The notes under the pieces: generated by a model
Database searches by the model: none
What the model saw: the letters and a program-made list of their open reading frames with translations, nothing else
Told to the model about the DNA's origin: nothing
Position numbers and translations under genes: made by a program
In this document: positions 26,132 through 34,900 of the stretch, piece after piece
How the letters are laid out: each line of letters opens with the position of its first letter
Position numbering within the stretch: position 1 is the first letter of the stretch
DNA from: Azospirillum fermentarium
GTDB taxonomy: Bacteria; Pseudomonadota; Alphaproteobacteria; Azospirillales; Azospirillaceae
Length of the DNA: 64,000 nt
Direction: 5' to 3'
Assembly: GCF_025961205.1 (NCBI RefSeq)
Contig: NZ_JAOQNH010000003.1
Coordinates: 1,106,001-1,170,000 of the forward strand

Positions 26132-26791
26132 TCACAGAGGGGATGGCCCCGGCGCCCGGCGGTAGGTCCAGACGAAGGCGGGCGGAACGTTGCGGACGAT
26201 CCAGCCGGTGCGGGTTCCGGTCAGCCCCAGCCGCCGCAACACCGCCGGGGCCACCGGCGAGAATGGCCCGTAGGTGAACTGGACGAAAACCCCCTGCGGC
26301 CCCAGCGAGGCAAAGGCCCCGGACAGGATGCGAAGCTGCACGGCGCCGGTAAAATTGATCAACGGCAGCCCGGACACGATGGCATCGCACCCCTGCCACC
26401 CATGGTCCCGCGTGATGCGGCGCAGGTGGCAGGCGTTTTCCCGCACCACGCAGGCACCGGGATAGGCCCCCGCCAGACGGGCTGCGAAGCTGCGGTCGAG
26501 TTCGACCAGCAAGAGATCACCGGCCTCGACCCCCGCGTCGATCAGGGCGCGGGTCATGACGCCGGTTCCCGGTCCCAGCTCCACGATGCGGCGGCCCGGA
26601 GCCGCCCCGGCGGCGCGCGCCATCGACCGGCACAGGCAGGGGCCGCTGGGGGCGATGGCACCGACGGTCAGTGGATTGCGCATCCACCGCTCGACGAAAA
26701 GAATGTTCTCTCCCAAAGGGCTCTCCGTGACGGTCCGATCCTTGAAACACACCTCTGCGGACCGGACTCCCAGGACCGGAATGCCCGCCAT
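26132..26791 (-). CDS. pmtA: Phospholipid N-methyltransferase (PmtA-like)
   Basis: 219 residues from ATG 26791. A class I SAM-dependent methyltransferase with motif I RIVELGPGTGVMTRAL near residue 80, an acidic LLLVELD at the end of strand 2, the SGLPLINF post-I motif and the C-terminal GVFVQFTYGPFSP ... RNVPPAFVW stretch typical of PmtA. PmtA methylates phosphatidylethanolamine towards phosphatidylcholine at the inner membrane. Located among lipid-transport and membrane-shaping genes and 94 bp downstream of a TPR membrane protein, it supports a lipid theme. KsgA-like rRNA methyltransferases share motif I but lack the FTYGP region. Confidence 0.78.
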   Translation of the reverse strand: MAGIPVLGVRSAEVCFKDRTVTESPLGENILFVERWMRNPLTVGAIAPSGPCLCRSMARAAGAAPGRRIVELGPGTGVMTRALIDAGVEAGDLLLVELDRSFAARLAGAYPGACVVRENACHLRRITRDHGWQGCDAIVSGLPLINFTGAVQLRILSGAFASLGPQGVFVQFTYGPFSPVAPAVLRRLGLTGTRTGWIVRNVPPAFVWTYRRAPGPSPL

Positions 26792-26885
26792 GGAACATTC
26801 CGGCCCCGGTGGTACAGCCGCTGGCCGCCGCATGCAAGGTGTCACGCGAAACGGTACCGGCCGTCCGCGGCCATCGGGCACGTCA

Positions 26886-28076
26886 TCACGGGGTCTTGCC
26901 GGTCTCGGCGGACACCTTGACGGGCTTGGCCGGCGCCAGTTGCGGCTTGCTCATTTCATGGCGCAGATCGTTGGGCCGCAGCGGTTCGCCCTTCCTCCAC
27001 GAGATATGGTAGTAGAGGCTGGCCAGTTCGGGATAGGTTTCGAAATTATCCAGATTGGACCGCGCCTTGGCCTTGTATTTCTGCACGCAGGTGACATCGC
27101 CGCGCTCGGCGCAGATTTCCGCCCGCAGCGACGGCACGGCGGCGCTGGTGGGATCCCAATACTCGGCATCGTCCAGGGCGGCGGCGGCCTGATCGAATTT
27201 GCCGGCGCTCATCAACGCCCCGGCGCGGATCATGTCCCCGGCGGCCAGCAGGGTGTAGGAGCGCTGATAGCGGGCCGAATCCATGGTCGGCTTCAGATAG
27301 CCGTCCACCCCCTTCTCCTCGTCGGCGGCCAGCATGACGAAGGCGCGGTTCAGGCGCGGGATCAGCAGCGAGGGATCGGTCTGGTCGGCCTCTTCGAACA
27401 GGCGGGCGGCTTCGGGCAGGTTCTGCTTGTGGAGTGCCACGATGCCGGCGATGTTCAGGATCCCCGCCCGCTCCTTGTAATAGGCGCTGGACGCATAGGC
27501 CGCCAGTTCGCGGGCGATCAGGTCATCGACCTGGGCATAGTCGTGTTTGTGGTCGGCGTCCTGAAGCAGATAGACCAGCGTGATGTACGGGGCCAGATGC
27601 TCCATCACCTGCTGGGCGGCGCGCCCCATCATGTCGGGCAGGGATTCGTTGTTGTCCCGCTTGATGACCAGGGGAAACGGCGGCTCGTCCGGGTCGCGGA
27701 CCATGGCCACAAGCTGCAGCTTCCCTTCCTTCTCGTCCTTGGCGAAGCTGCCGTTGACCGCCGCCGTCTTCATGCCGAAGGTGTGCTGGATGGCCGCGGT
27801 CATGTCCTCCAGCTTCATGGTCTTGGCCAGCACCGCACCGATGGTCTTGGACTTGTTCGACCGGACGCTCGGGCTGCCGAAATAGGATTTCACATCGCCG
27901 ATTTCCTGCATCTTGGCGATGAACATATCTTCGATGATCTCGCCCTTGGCCGTTCCCTTGGACAGCTCATCGGACATGTAGAGGCTGACACTGACGCTGT
28001 CCGCATGCAGCACGGCGTCGGTGGAAATGATCCCGAATGCCGCCAAAAAGGCCGCCAGGAGCGAAATAGGATCCAT
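26886..28076 (-). CDS. Membrane-anchored TPR protein (copy 1)
   Basis: 396 residues with a short hydrophobic N terminus (PISLLAAFLAAFGIIS), an unassigned ~180-residue domain (KGEIIEDMFIAKMQEI, PPFPLVIKRDNNESLP) and TPR-like helical repeats over residues ~195-370 (AGILNIAGIVALHKQNLPEA). The arrangement parallels the protein at 34901-35989, so the two are distant paralogues. TPR modules usually assemble protein complexes. No enzymatic motif is visible. An AT-rich spacer upstream separates it from the channel/chemoreceptor operon. Confidence 0.68.
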   Translation of the reverse strand: MDPISLLAAFLAAFGIISTDAVLHADSVSVSLYMSDELSKGTAKGEIIEDMFIAKMQEIGDVKSYFGSPSVRSNKSKTIGAVLAKTMKLEDMTAAIQHTFGMKTAAVNGSFAKDEKEGKLQLVAMVRDPDEPPFPLVIKRDNNESLPDMMGRAAQQVMEHLAPYITLVYLLQDADHKHDYAQVDDLIARELAAYASSAYYKERAGILNIAGIVALHKQNLPEAARLFEEADQTDPSLLIPRLNRAFVMLAADEEKGVDGYLKPTMDSARYQRSYTLLAAGDMIRAGALMSAGKFDQAAAALDDAEYWDPTSAAVPSLRAEICAERGDVTCVQKYKAKARSNLDNFETYPELASLYYHISWRKGEPLRPNDLRHEMSKPQLAPAKPVKVSAETGKTP

Positions 28077-28357
28077 CGTTCACCTTCATGATCTATTTTG
28101 ATTTTTCACGGGGTGCGTATAAATCACACATTCACGGAAAGAAAATTCCATCAATACAGAAAGATGAAATTTTCAATTTCCCCGATTTATGCACGCACGA
28201 TATTTTGACAATTATAGGACATTCATCCAAATGCGGAAAGCATATCCGCAAAAATTCAAATGCACTCTCTTTTATATTGAAGAAAAACGAGAATAATTCC
28301 GAGAATTCCTATGATTGGTTGTTCCTTCTGGCCCGCGGCAAGGGCGGCACGGGCCGT
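28077..28357. other. AT-rich intergenic spacer
   Basis: About 280 bp of AT-rich DNA between two minus-strand genes. It holds the promoter of the TPR/pmtA pair and the 3' end region of the MscS operon. A 95-codon frame on the + strand has no RBS and no recognisable protein character. Confidence 0.45.
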
Positions 28358-29857
28358 TCACCCGGCAGCGGGTGAGGCACCGCGCGATACCGGCCGTGGA
28401 ATGACGGGAACCACCGGGTACAGGTGGCGCATGCGGCGATACAGGTCTGCGACTCGCTCATCGGGGTCGTCGCTCCCCTTGCCCGGCAGCAGTCCGGCAA
28501 GGTTCAGCCCCACCCGGTCGAAGGCGGCGGCGTTGGTCCCAAAGAGCCGCTGCAAGGCGCCGTCACCGAATTCACACAGCAGGACCGGCGTGCGGCTGCG
28601 CACCGTATGGCCATAGGCATCGCCCAGCAGCACCGCCGGGGCATCGAACAGATCCCCCGGACGCAGGGTGTCGGGAAGGAGGGCGCGCCCGTTGCGCCGG
28701 TTGCTTTCGGTGCTCAGCAGCCCTTCCAGCACAAGGGTCAGGACGGTGCCCACCTCCCCCGCCTGGATCACCACGCGGTTTTCCGGCTCCTCGCGGAACA
28801 CCGCGTGTTCGGCCAGCAGGCGCAGCCCGGCCTCGTCCACCCCGCGGAACAGGGGGGTGGCGGCGGCGAGCGCCACCAGCTTGTCCCGCGCGGGCCGGGC
28901 CGCCGTGTCCGTTCCCGCCGGGCCGGCGGACAGGACGCGCGCGCCCTCCACCCGCAGGCTGGCCGGCTCCAGCCCGGCAAAGGCAAGGTGCAGCAGCACG
29001 TTTTGCAGGATCGCCGGCCCGGCGTTGGCCAGATGCGCCCACTCCGCCTTGTAGAAGATGGCGTATTCCACGCCTTCCAGCCGGATGGCCTTCACCTCCA
29101 CCCAGGGGACGGGGGTAGCGGGACCGGCCAGGGCGGTCATGGCTTCCAGCGCCGCGGCCTGGAGAATGCGGAAGGCCCGCGGCTGCGGCACCCGTGTGTC
29201 CAGGATCAGCGTGACATAGCGGTAGCTGCTGGCCTGGGGCTGGCTGAAGTTGGTGATGGTGAAGGAGCTGAACTTGCTGTTGGGGAAGATCACCACATCC
29301 CCCATGAAATCCTTGACCCGCGTGGTGCGCCAGCTGATTTCCAGCACCTGCCCGCTGATCTTGCTGTCGCCCGACTTGTGGATCTGGATGAATTCGCCGA
29401 TGCGGATGGCCCGGTCGATGTTCAGTGCGATGCCGGCGAAGACGTCCTGGAGCAGTTCGCGCAACGCCATGCCCAAGACCAGACCGGCCACACCCGACGC
29501 GGCCCACAGCACCGTCAGATCCTGGTCGAAGACGATGCCGGCGCAGGCGGAAATCGCCACCCCGAAAATCAGCAGGCCGGAAATCTGGCTGAGCAGTTTG
29601 GGCACCGGTGCCCCGGTGGTGGACGCCACGATGCCGTCGAACACCACGTACTGCACGATCCGCTGCACCAGCACCGCCAGCGACAGGAAGGCCGCCACCC
29701 CCAGAACGTATTTCAGTGCCCGCCGGGTGCTGTCCACCGCGGCCAGCCCCACCCCCTGGTAATAATCCCCGCCGATGTAGAAGAAGGCCAGGACGCACAG
29801 CAACAGAACAAACGGCCCCAGCAGCTTGCGGAGCGCCCGGCGCACTTGCTCGTTCAT
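28358..29857 (-). CDS. MscS-family mechanosensitive channel with C-terminal cyclic-nucleotide-binding domain
   Basis: 499 residues. Three to four membrane segments (~12-30, 45-65, 85-105, 110-135), the pore helix and beta domain of MscS (GLVLGMALRELLQDVFAGI, IGEFIQIH, FPNSKFSSFTITNFS), an alpha/beta vestibule domain, and from ~residue 345 a cNMP-binding domain (ATPLFRGVDEAGLRLLAEHA, then LRPGDLFDAPAVLLGD and HTVRSRT). Such fusions gate in response to membrane tension and possibly cAMP/cGMP. It is the last gene of the seven-gene operon, 16 bp after the chemoreceptor. Confidence 0.82.
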   Translation of the reverse strand: MNEQVRRALRKLLGPFVLLLCVLAFFYIGGDYYQGVGLAAVDSTRRALKYVLGVAAFLSLAVLVQRIVQYVVFDGIVASTTGAPVPKLLSQISGLLIFGVAISACAGIVFDQDLTVLWAASGVAGLVLGMALRELLQDVFAGIALNIDRAIRIGEFIQIHKSGDSKISGQVLEISWRTTRVKDFMGDVVIFPNSKFSSFTITNFSQPQASSYRYVTLILDTRVPQPRAFRILQAAALEAMTALAGPATPVPWVEVKAIRLEGVEYAIFYKAEWAHLANAGPAILQNVLLHLAFAGLEPASLRVEGARVLSAGPAGTDTAARPARDKLVALAAATPLFRGVDEAGLRLLAEHAVFREEPENRVVIQAGEVGTVLTLVLEGLLSTESNRRNGRALLPDTLRPGDLFDAPAVLLGDAYGHTVRSRTPVLLCEFGDGALQRLFGTNAAAFDRVGLNLAGLLPGKGSDDPDERVADLYRRMRHLYPVVPVIPRPVSRGASPAAG

Positions 29858-29873
29858 GGGGCGGCCCTTTCCT

Positions 29874-31823
29874 TCAGGCGGTGCGGATGCGGGCGGTTTC
29901 GGCCTGAAGGCGCCGGGCCAGGCCAGCCAGGGCGGACATGGTGGCGGAAATCTCCTCCGCCGCCCCGGCGGTGGTCTGCCCCACCATGGTCAGTTGCTCC
30001 ACCCGCTCCTTCAGCAGGCGGATCATGGCGTTCTGCTCGTCGATGGCGGCGGCGATGGATTGCGCCGTGGCGCCGCTGTCGCGCGAGGCATCGACGATGC
30101 GGGACATGGCCTGCGATGTTTCTCCCGCCGCCTTGACCCCCGACTGCACCCCGGCGGTGGTTTCGCGCACCAGGGTGCCGATATCCTGGGTCGCCCCCGT
30201 CACCTCCTCCGCCAGGGCCGAGATCTTGGCGGCGATCAGGCCGAAACCCCGGCCGCTGTCGCCGGCCCGCACCGCTTCCAGCCCGGCGTTGAGGGCCAGC
30301 ACATAGGTTTTGTCGGCGATGCCGGCGATCAGGCCGCTGATGCGCTCGATATGGGCCGCCCGCTCGGCGATGCCGTCCACGGCCCCGTTCAGCACCGTCA
30401 GCGTCCGGTGCCCCTCTTCCGCCAGGGTGGCGGCGCTGCCGGCCAGCGCGCTGCCCCGTTCGGCGCTGCGGGCGATCTCGGCGATGGCGGCGGCGGTCTG
30501 TTCGATGGCGCTCGACACGTCGGCCAGGGTCGCCATCTGGCCGGCGGCCTGCCGCGACACGTCGATGGCCGCGGCGGTGGTTTCGGACGCGGAGGTGGCG
30601 ACGTGGCGGGTGGAATCGTCCACCTCCCGCAGCACCCCGTTCAACTGGGCGACGGCGGCGTTCAGGTTGTTGCGGATGGCGGCGAACTCCCCCTGATACG
30701 AACCGGCGATGGTCGCGGTGACGTCGCCCTGGGCCAGGGCGCCGGCAAAGGCGGAAATCTCGTCCAGCAGGGCGGCCAGGGCGTCGATGCTGCGGTTGAC
30801 GTTGCCCTTCAGGGCGCGCAGATCCCCCTCGTACCCGCCGGTCATCCGCCCGCGCACATCGCCCGAGGCGAGCTTGCCCATCACCGCCGCCACCTCGAAC
30901 AGCGGGGCGGTCAGCACCTCCACCAGCTCGTTGGCGCCACGGGTCAGGGCCGCGAACTCGCCCGCGTGCTGCGTGGAGTCCACCCGCACCGACAAGGTGC
31001 CGCTGCGGGCGGAATCGATCAGGTCGCGCAGATCCTTCGCCACAGCGTTCAGGGTGGTGGCGATGGCGGCGGTGGCGCGGGCCATTTCACCCACCTCGTC
31101 CTTGCGCGCCTCGTCGGCGACGGCGATCGCCAGATCACCGCGCGCCATGCGCCCGATCAGGCCGCTCAGATGGGCCAGCGGCACCGTGATCGACCGGATG
31201 ATGAGGATGCCGGCCACCAGCCCCACCAGCAACGCCCCGGCGATCAGCGCGATGGTCTGTTCCCGCGTCTCGTCATAGAGAATTTCGCTGGCGTCATAGG
31301 TCTTCTTGGCCACCGTCAATTGCAGGTCGATCAGGCTGGCCAGGGCATCGGACACCGGCTCGACAGCAGGATAAAGGGCGTGGACGACGAACTCGTCCAG
31401 TTCGCCGGGACGCCCGGCGGTCAGGATGGCGCGCGCCAGATTGGCCGCCCGGTCGGCCTCGGCCATCAGCGGTTCGGCCCGCGCCACCAGCGCCCGTTCC
31501 TCGGGCACCAGATATGTCGCCAGATAGGCCTGCCATTTCTGGTGGATCGTGTCCTTGGCGGTGTCGATGGCCTCGATGGCGGCGGCGGGGGTGACGTTGC
31601 CGTTGCGGGCCTTGTGGATCATGTCCACCATGTTGACCGCGTACATATCGGCGATGACCTTGAGGTCGCGGAGCGGCACCACACGGTCGGCGTACATGGT
31701 GTCCAGCGCGTCGTCGCCGGTCTTCATGCCGTGCAGACCGAGAAAACCGACGAAGACGATGCCGCTGCACAGCAGCACCACCAGGATTGCCAGCTTGTGG
31801 CCGATCTTCAGATTCTTGAGCAT
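29874..31823 (-). CDS. Methyl-accepting chemotaxis protein with multiple HAMP modules
   Basis: 649 residues from ATG 31823: membrane segment ~8-30, a four-helix periplasmic sensor (~31-188), second membrane segment (~190-212), HAMP, then two further HAMP-like repeats (GKLASGDVRGRMTGGYEG and GALAQGDVTATIAGSYQG) and a long coiled-coil signalling domain. The hairpin tip reads IADKTYVLALNAGLEAVRAG, which departs from the usual ADQTNLLALNAAIEAARAG. That may alter CheA/CheW contacts. Encoded between a CheW-like gene and an MscS channel; no CheA is present in the window. Confidence 0.85.
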   Translation of the reverse strand: MLKNLKIGHKLAILVVLLCSGIVFVGFLGLHGMKTGDDALDTMYADRVVPLRDLKVIADMYAVNMVDMIHKARNGNVTPAAAIEAIDTAKDTIHQKWQAYLATYLVPEERALVARAEPLMAEADRAANLARAILTAGRPGELDEFVVHALYPAVEPVSDALASLIDLQLTVAKKTYDASEILYDETREQTIALIAGALLVGLVAGILIIRSITVPLAHLSGLIGRMARGDLAIAVADEARKDEVGEMARATAAIATTLNAVAKDLRDLIDSARSGTLSVRVDSTQHAGEFAALTRGANELVEVLTAPLFEVAAVMGKLASGDVRGRMTGGYEGDLRALKGNVNRSIDALAALLDEISAFAGALAQGDVTATIAGSYQGEFAAIRNNLNAAVAQLNGVLREVDDSTRHVATSASETTAAAIDVSRQAAGQMATLADVSSAIEQTAAAIAEIARSAERGSALAGSAATLAEEGHRTLTVLNGAVDGIAERAAHIERISGLIAGIADKTYVLALNAGLEAVRAGDSGRGFGLIAAKISALAEEVTGATQDIGTLVRETTAGVQSGVKAAGETSQAMSRIVDASRDSGATAQSIAAAIDEQNAMIRLLKERVEQLTMVGQTTAGAAEEISATMSALAGLARRLQAETARIRTA

Positions 31824-31848
31824 GCCATTCTCCGCAACCACACGAGCA

Positions 31849-33183
31849 TCAGTCAACCTCCAGCCAGCCGGCCAGCGCACCGGCCACCAAAGCCGTAAAA
31901 GCCGGCTCCTGCGGGGGACGGATCAACGCCTCGTCCCGCACCAGCCATTCCAGGGATGAATCGGCCCCGGACGGACCGGTGGGCCGGATGGCCTGGAACA
32001 GGGCATGGACCAGCGGCGGCACCGCGGGCAGGGGGAGCCAGCCGGCCCCCGCCGCGCGGTGCTCCACCGCCGAGGCCAGCAAACCGTAAGGCTCCTGGTT
32101 CGGGCGCTCGACCACCACGGTCTTCCGCCCGTCCGGGGACGACGGAGGCAGGCCCAGCATCACCGCCGCATCGAACACCGGAATGCGTCCCCCATGGCGG
32201 CAGGACCACAGGCACTCCGCCCCGCTGCGCACCTCCCGCACCCGCCCGGCGGGCAGCACGCACAGGAAGGGGCCAACCGTCACCGCGATGCCGGCCCCCC
32301 GGTCCGTTCCCATCGCCCCATCCGGCGGGGGAGCCGAAACGGCGTCCGCCCCCATGCCGCCGGACGCCGGGGGGACAGGACCGGTCCGCGCCGGGTGGAT
32401 CATCTGGATCAGCCCCGCAGCGCCATCGGGAACCCACACCGACACGCCGTCCCGGTGGGGCAGGCGGCGGATCTGACCGGATGGCACCGAGACCAGCCCA
32501 TGCACGGCATCGACGGTCATGGCAAAGGACTGTCCAGCGTCATCCCGCAGGATCACCGCCCACCCCTGGGATTCGGCGGCATCCGGTGCCGCGCGTCCGG
32601 CCTCCTCCCCTTCCAGCCACGCGCCCAGCGCATGGCCGGGCAGAATCGTGCCATCCACGGCGACCACGCGTTCCCCAGCCCCGGTGGACAGCGGTTTCCA
32701 CGCCCCCTGATGCCGCTCGACCCGCTCCACGGCGCCGGCGGGCAGCGCCACCCGGCGGTTCCCGCTCTGCACCACGAGCACGCCGGTCTCCGGGGCCGGC
32801 AGGACCGGTTCGGCGGGGGATGGCCCATCGCCAATCACGGCGGCGCCAAGGGGCGCCATCAGGGCGCCGATCTCCTCCCACCCCGGCGGGCTGTCACCGG
32901 GATCGGCGGCCAGGGCGGCGGAATCGACACGGAGCGACGCCGGGCCACGCTCCGTCCGCACCGTCATGGCGGTGCGCCCGGTGCGGGCGGTCCCGCCCAG
33001 GGCCTGAACCAGATCGATGCGGACCGCCACCGCCGGCCCGTCCAGATCGACGCCTTCGTACACCCCCGAGGCACCGGGAATGGCGCAGGCGGGAAGCGCC
33101 GGCCCCACCCAGAGCACATCGGCAGCCGGCAGGAAGCGGGACCGTCCCGCGGCGGAATAGACCACGGCCGTGCCGTCCGTCAT
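31849..33183 (-). CDS. CheW-like protein with three CheW-type modules
   Basis: 444 residues from ATG 33183. Three segments look like CheW/SH3-fold repeats: ~1-75, ~135-260 (RRVALPAGAVERVERHQGAW, RVVAVDGTILPGHALGAWL, QSFAMTVDAVHGLVSV) and ~300-430 (PFLCVLPAGRVREVRSG, RIPVFDAAVMLGL, GLLASAVEHRAAG). The pattern of hydrophobic strand, Val-Arg-x-V and VDxVxG is typical, though similarity is low. Ordinary CheW has one module; a triple version would link several receptors or other partners. It is 25 bp upstream of the chemoreceptor and 26 bp downstream of the ion-channel gene. Confidence 0.68.
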   Translation of the reverse strand: MTDGTAVVYSAAGRSRFLPAADVLWVGPALPACAIPGASGVYEGVDLDGPAVAVRIDLVQALGGTARTGRTAMTVRTERGPASLRVDSAALAADPGDSPPGWEEIGALMAPLGAAVIGDGPSPAEPVLPAPETGVLVVQSGNRRVALPAGAVERVERHQGAWKPLSTGAGERVVAVDGTILPGHALGAWLEGEEAGRAAPDAAESQGWAVILRDDAGQSFAMTVDAVHGLVSVPSGQIRRLPHRDGVSVWVPDGAAGLIQMIHPARTGPVPPASGGMGADAVSAPPPDGAMGTDRGAGIAVTVGPFLCVLPAGRVREVRSGAECLWSCRHGGRIPVFDAAVMLGLPPSSPDGRKTVVVERPNQEPYGLLASAVEHRAAGAGWLPLPAVPPLVHALFQAIRPTGPSGADSSLEWLVRDEALIRPPQEPAFTALVAGALAGWLEVD

Positions 33184-33209
33184 GACGCGCCCCCGTCCCC
33201 GCCCCACCG

Positions 33210-34283
33210 TCACGCCGCCGCCCGCACGATGGCCCAGGCGTTGACCGCCACGAAGCCGGCCAGGGTCGCCAGCCCGATCACGGCGTTGATGACGCGGGCG
33301 GTCACCGGGTACGACCTGCGGGTCACCTGCATGCCCACCACCGCCAGGGCCGCCAGCAGGATCGCCACGAAGGTGGAGGAGACGATCACGTCGGCCAGGG
33401 TGAAGGTGGACGCCGGGGGGATGTAGTTGTCGAGCGCGTACTTGTTCCCCACGGCGGCGAACACCGCGGCGGCGCACAGCCCGACGCGGGAGCCGGCCAT
33501 GGACTCGAAATCCAGGAAGAAGGTCAGCATCGACAGCAGGAACGCCACGCCGAAGCCGACGAACAGGCTGCACAGCAGCCGGACCCCTTCGCGCTTCACG
33601 GTGATGGTCGCCACCACGCGGGAATAAACGCTGTCCGCCGAAATGGTCGGGTCACCGTACGAGGTCTGGTAGGCGACATCGCCGGCCGTCAGGTCGAAGC
33701 CTTCGATGGTCCAGCCGGGAATTGTCAGGGACGGGTCGATGCGGCTGTTGTGCGTGTCGGCGACGAAACGGATCTGGCTGGTGTCGGACTGGCCGTCTTC
33801 GATGAGGATGTGCAGCTTCTGTCGGTCGAACGGGAAGTGCACCACATCCCAGTCTTCCGCGATGACGGAGCTGTGCTTTTCCTGACTCCAGCGCACGCCC
33901 TTGGTCGTGTCCAGGCTGTTGAACTTGACCGAATCGCTCTTGGCGTTGGCGATCTCGATGGTCGCATGGGGGTCGTAGCCGTCGCGGCTGTGCAGGAACC
34001 ACAGCCAATAGGTGGCGTAGTACGACCGCTTCGACATGTCGAAGTCGAGAAGCTGGGTGATGTACATGCCCACCTTGACCTCGGCGGGGCCATCGGCGGG
34101 GGCGGCGGGGGCCGCCGCCGCGTCGGCCTGCGGTTCAGCCACAGGCGGCGTCACGGCCGCCGCCGGAGGGGAGGCGGCCGATTCGGCAACGGCGGGGCGG
34201 CCGGAAGCCGTCAGAGCCGCCGCCAGGAAAAGGGCCGGGAGAAGAACGCGGGCAAAACGAACCGGGAGAGGCATGGCGGCCAT
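33210..34283 (-). CDS. Prokaryotic pentameric ligand-gated ion channel homologue
   Basis: 357 residues from ATG 34283 (ATG 34274 is the alternative). Signal peptide (to ~residue 32), Ala/Pro-rich linker (~35-70), an extracellular beta domain with VGMYITQLLDFD, the aromatic WLWFLHS strand and the loop HFPFDRQKLHILIED that matches the family FPFD-Q pattern without the cysteines of animal Cys-loop receptors. It ends with four membrane helices: SLFVGFGVAFLLSMLTFFL, GLCAAAVFAAVGNKYALDN, FTLADVIVSSTFVAILLAAL and VIGLATLAGFVAVNAW. Relatives GLIC and ELIC conduct cations when ligand binds in the periplasm. Ligand and ion selectivity cannot be read here. Confidence 0.75.
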   Translation of the reverse strand: MAAMPLPVRFARVLLPALFLAAALTASGRPAVAESAASPPAAAVTPPVAEPQADAAAAPAAPADGPAEVKVGMYITQLLDFDMSKRSYYATYWLWFLHSRDGYDPHATIEIANAKSDSVKFNSLDTTKGVRWSQEKHSSVIAEDWDVVHFPFDRQKLHILIEDGQSDTSQIRFVADTHNSRIDPSLTIPGWTIEGFDLTAGDVAYQTSYGDPTISADSVYSRVVATITVKREGVRLLCSLFVGFGVAFLLSMLTFFLDFESMAGSRVGLCAAAVFAAVGNKYALDNYIPPASTFTLADVIVSSTFVAILLAALAVVGMQVTRRSYPVTARVINAVIGLATLAGFVAVNAWAIVRAAA

Positions 34284-34311
34284 CAATCCAAGCAAAAGGA
34301 AACAGGGGAAA

Positions 34312-34866
34312 TCAGTGTTCGGAGGCCGAGACGTCCAGGTGCCCCATCGGGACCGCCTCGTGCCCGGCAGCCGGCGCGTGCGCAGCCCCATGATCGCCGT
34401 GTCCGGGGTCGCCGTGTCCGGGGCCCGCATGCCCGGCCCCATGGTCGGCGGCGCCATGGCCGCCGCCATGGCCACCGCCATGAGCGTCCCCATGCCCGCC
34501 GCCGAACAGGGCGGCGATGGGATTGCCGTGCCCGCCGCCATGACCACCGCCGTGGTCGCCGCCATGCCCGCCGTCCAGACCCAGCAGAGCAAAGGCCAGA
34601 ATCCACAGGACGCTGCTGTGGCCGCCGCCGTGGCCGTCGTCACCGTGCCCGCCACCCCCGCCATGCCCGCCCCCGCCCGACCCACGGTGGGCGGAGGCAT
34701 GCTTGGGAGCGCTGTGATGGGGAGAGGCGTGGTGCGCATTCCGGCTGCTGCCGTGTCCGCCGCCCCCGCCGCCGCCGCTGGCCAGCACCGGGGCGGGGGC
34801 CAGCAGCAGCGCACAGGCGTACAGTGCCGCCGCCGTGCCGGACATCCGTTTCATGATCCGCGTCAT
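34312..34866 (-). CDS. Gly/His-rich secreted or membrane protein
   Basis: 184 residues: signal peptide (to ~residue 30), a Gly/His/Ser-rich segment, one hydrophobic stretch (SSVLWILAFALLGLD, ~85-100) and a second tract of GGGHG/GHGD repeats to residue ~165. The ~37 histidines would bind Ni, Zn or Cu, or make the protein pH-sensitive. GGGGGGAGG precedes the ATG. It sits directly upstream of the ligand-gated channel gene. Low complexity blocks any family assignment, but codon positions and the signal peptide support a real gene. Confidence 0.6.
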   Translation of the reverse strand: MTRIMKRMSGTAAALYACALLLAPAPVLASGGGGGGGHGSSRNAHHASPHHSAPKHASAHRGSGGGGHGGGGGHGDDGHGGGHSSVLWILAFALLGLDGGHGGDHGGGHGGGHGNPIAALFGGGHGDAHGGGHGGGHGAADHGAGHAGPGHGDPGHGDHGAAHAPAAGHEAVPMGHLDVSASEH

Positions 34867-34900
34867 GGCGCCCTCCCCCCTTTTCCCACGGTTTCCGGGA

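Noticed and set aside
28088..28375. 95-codon + strand frame in the AT-rich spacer
   Set aside because: No Shine-Dalgarno, no recognisable protein character, and it runs into the 3' end of the MscS gene on the other strand.
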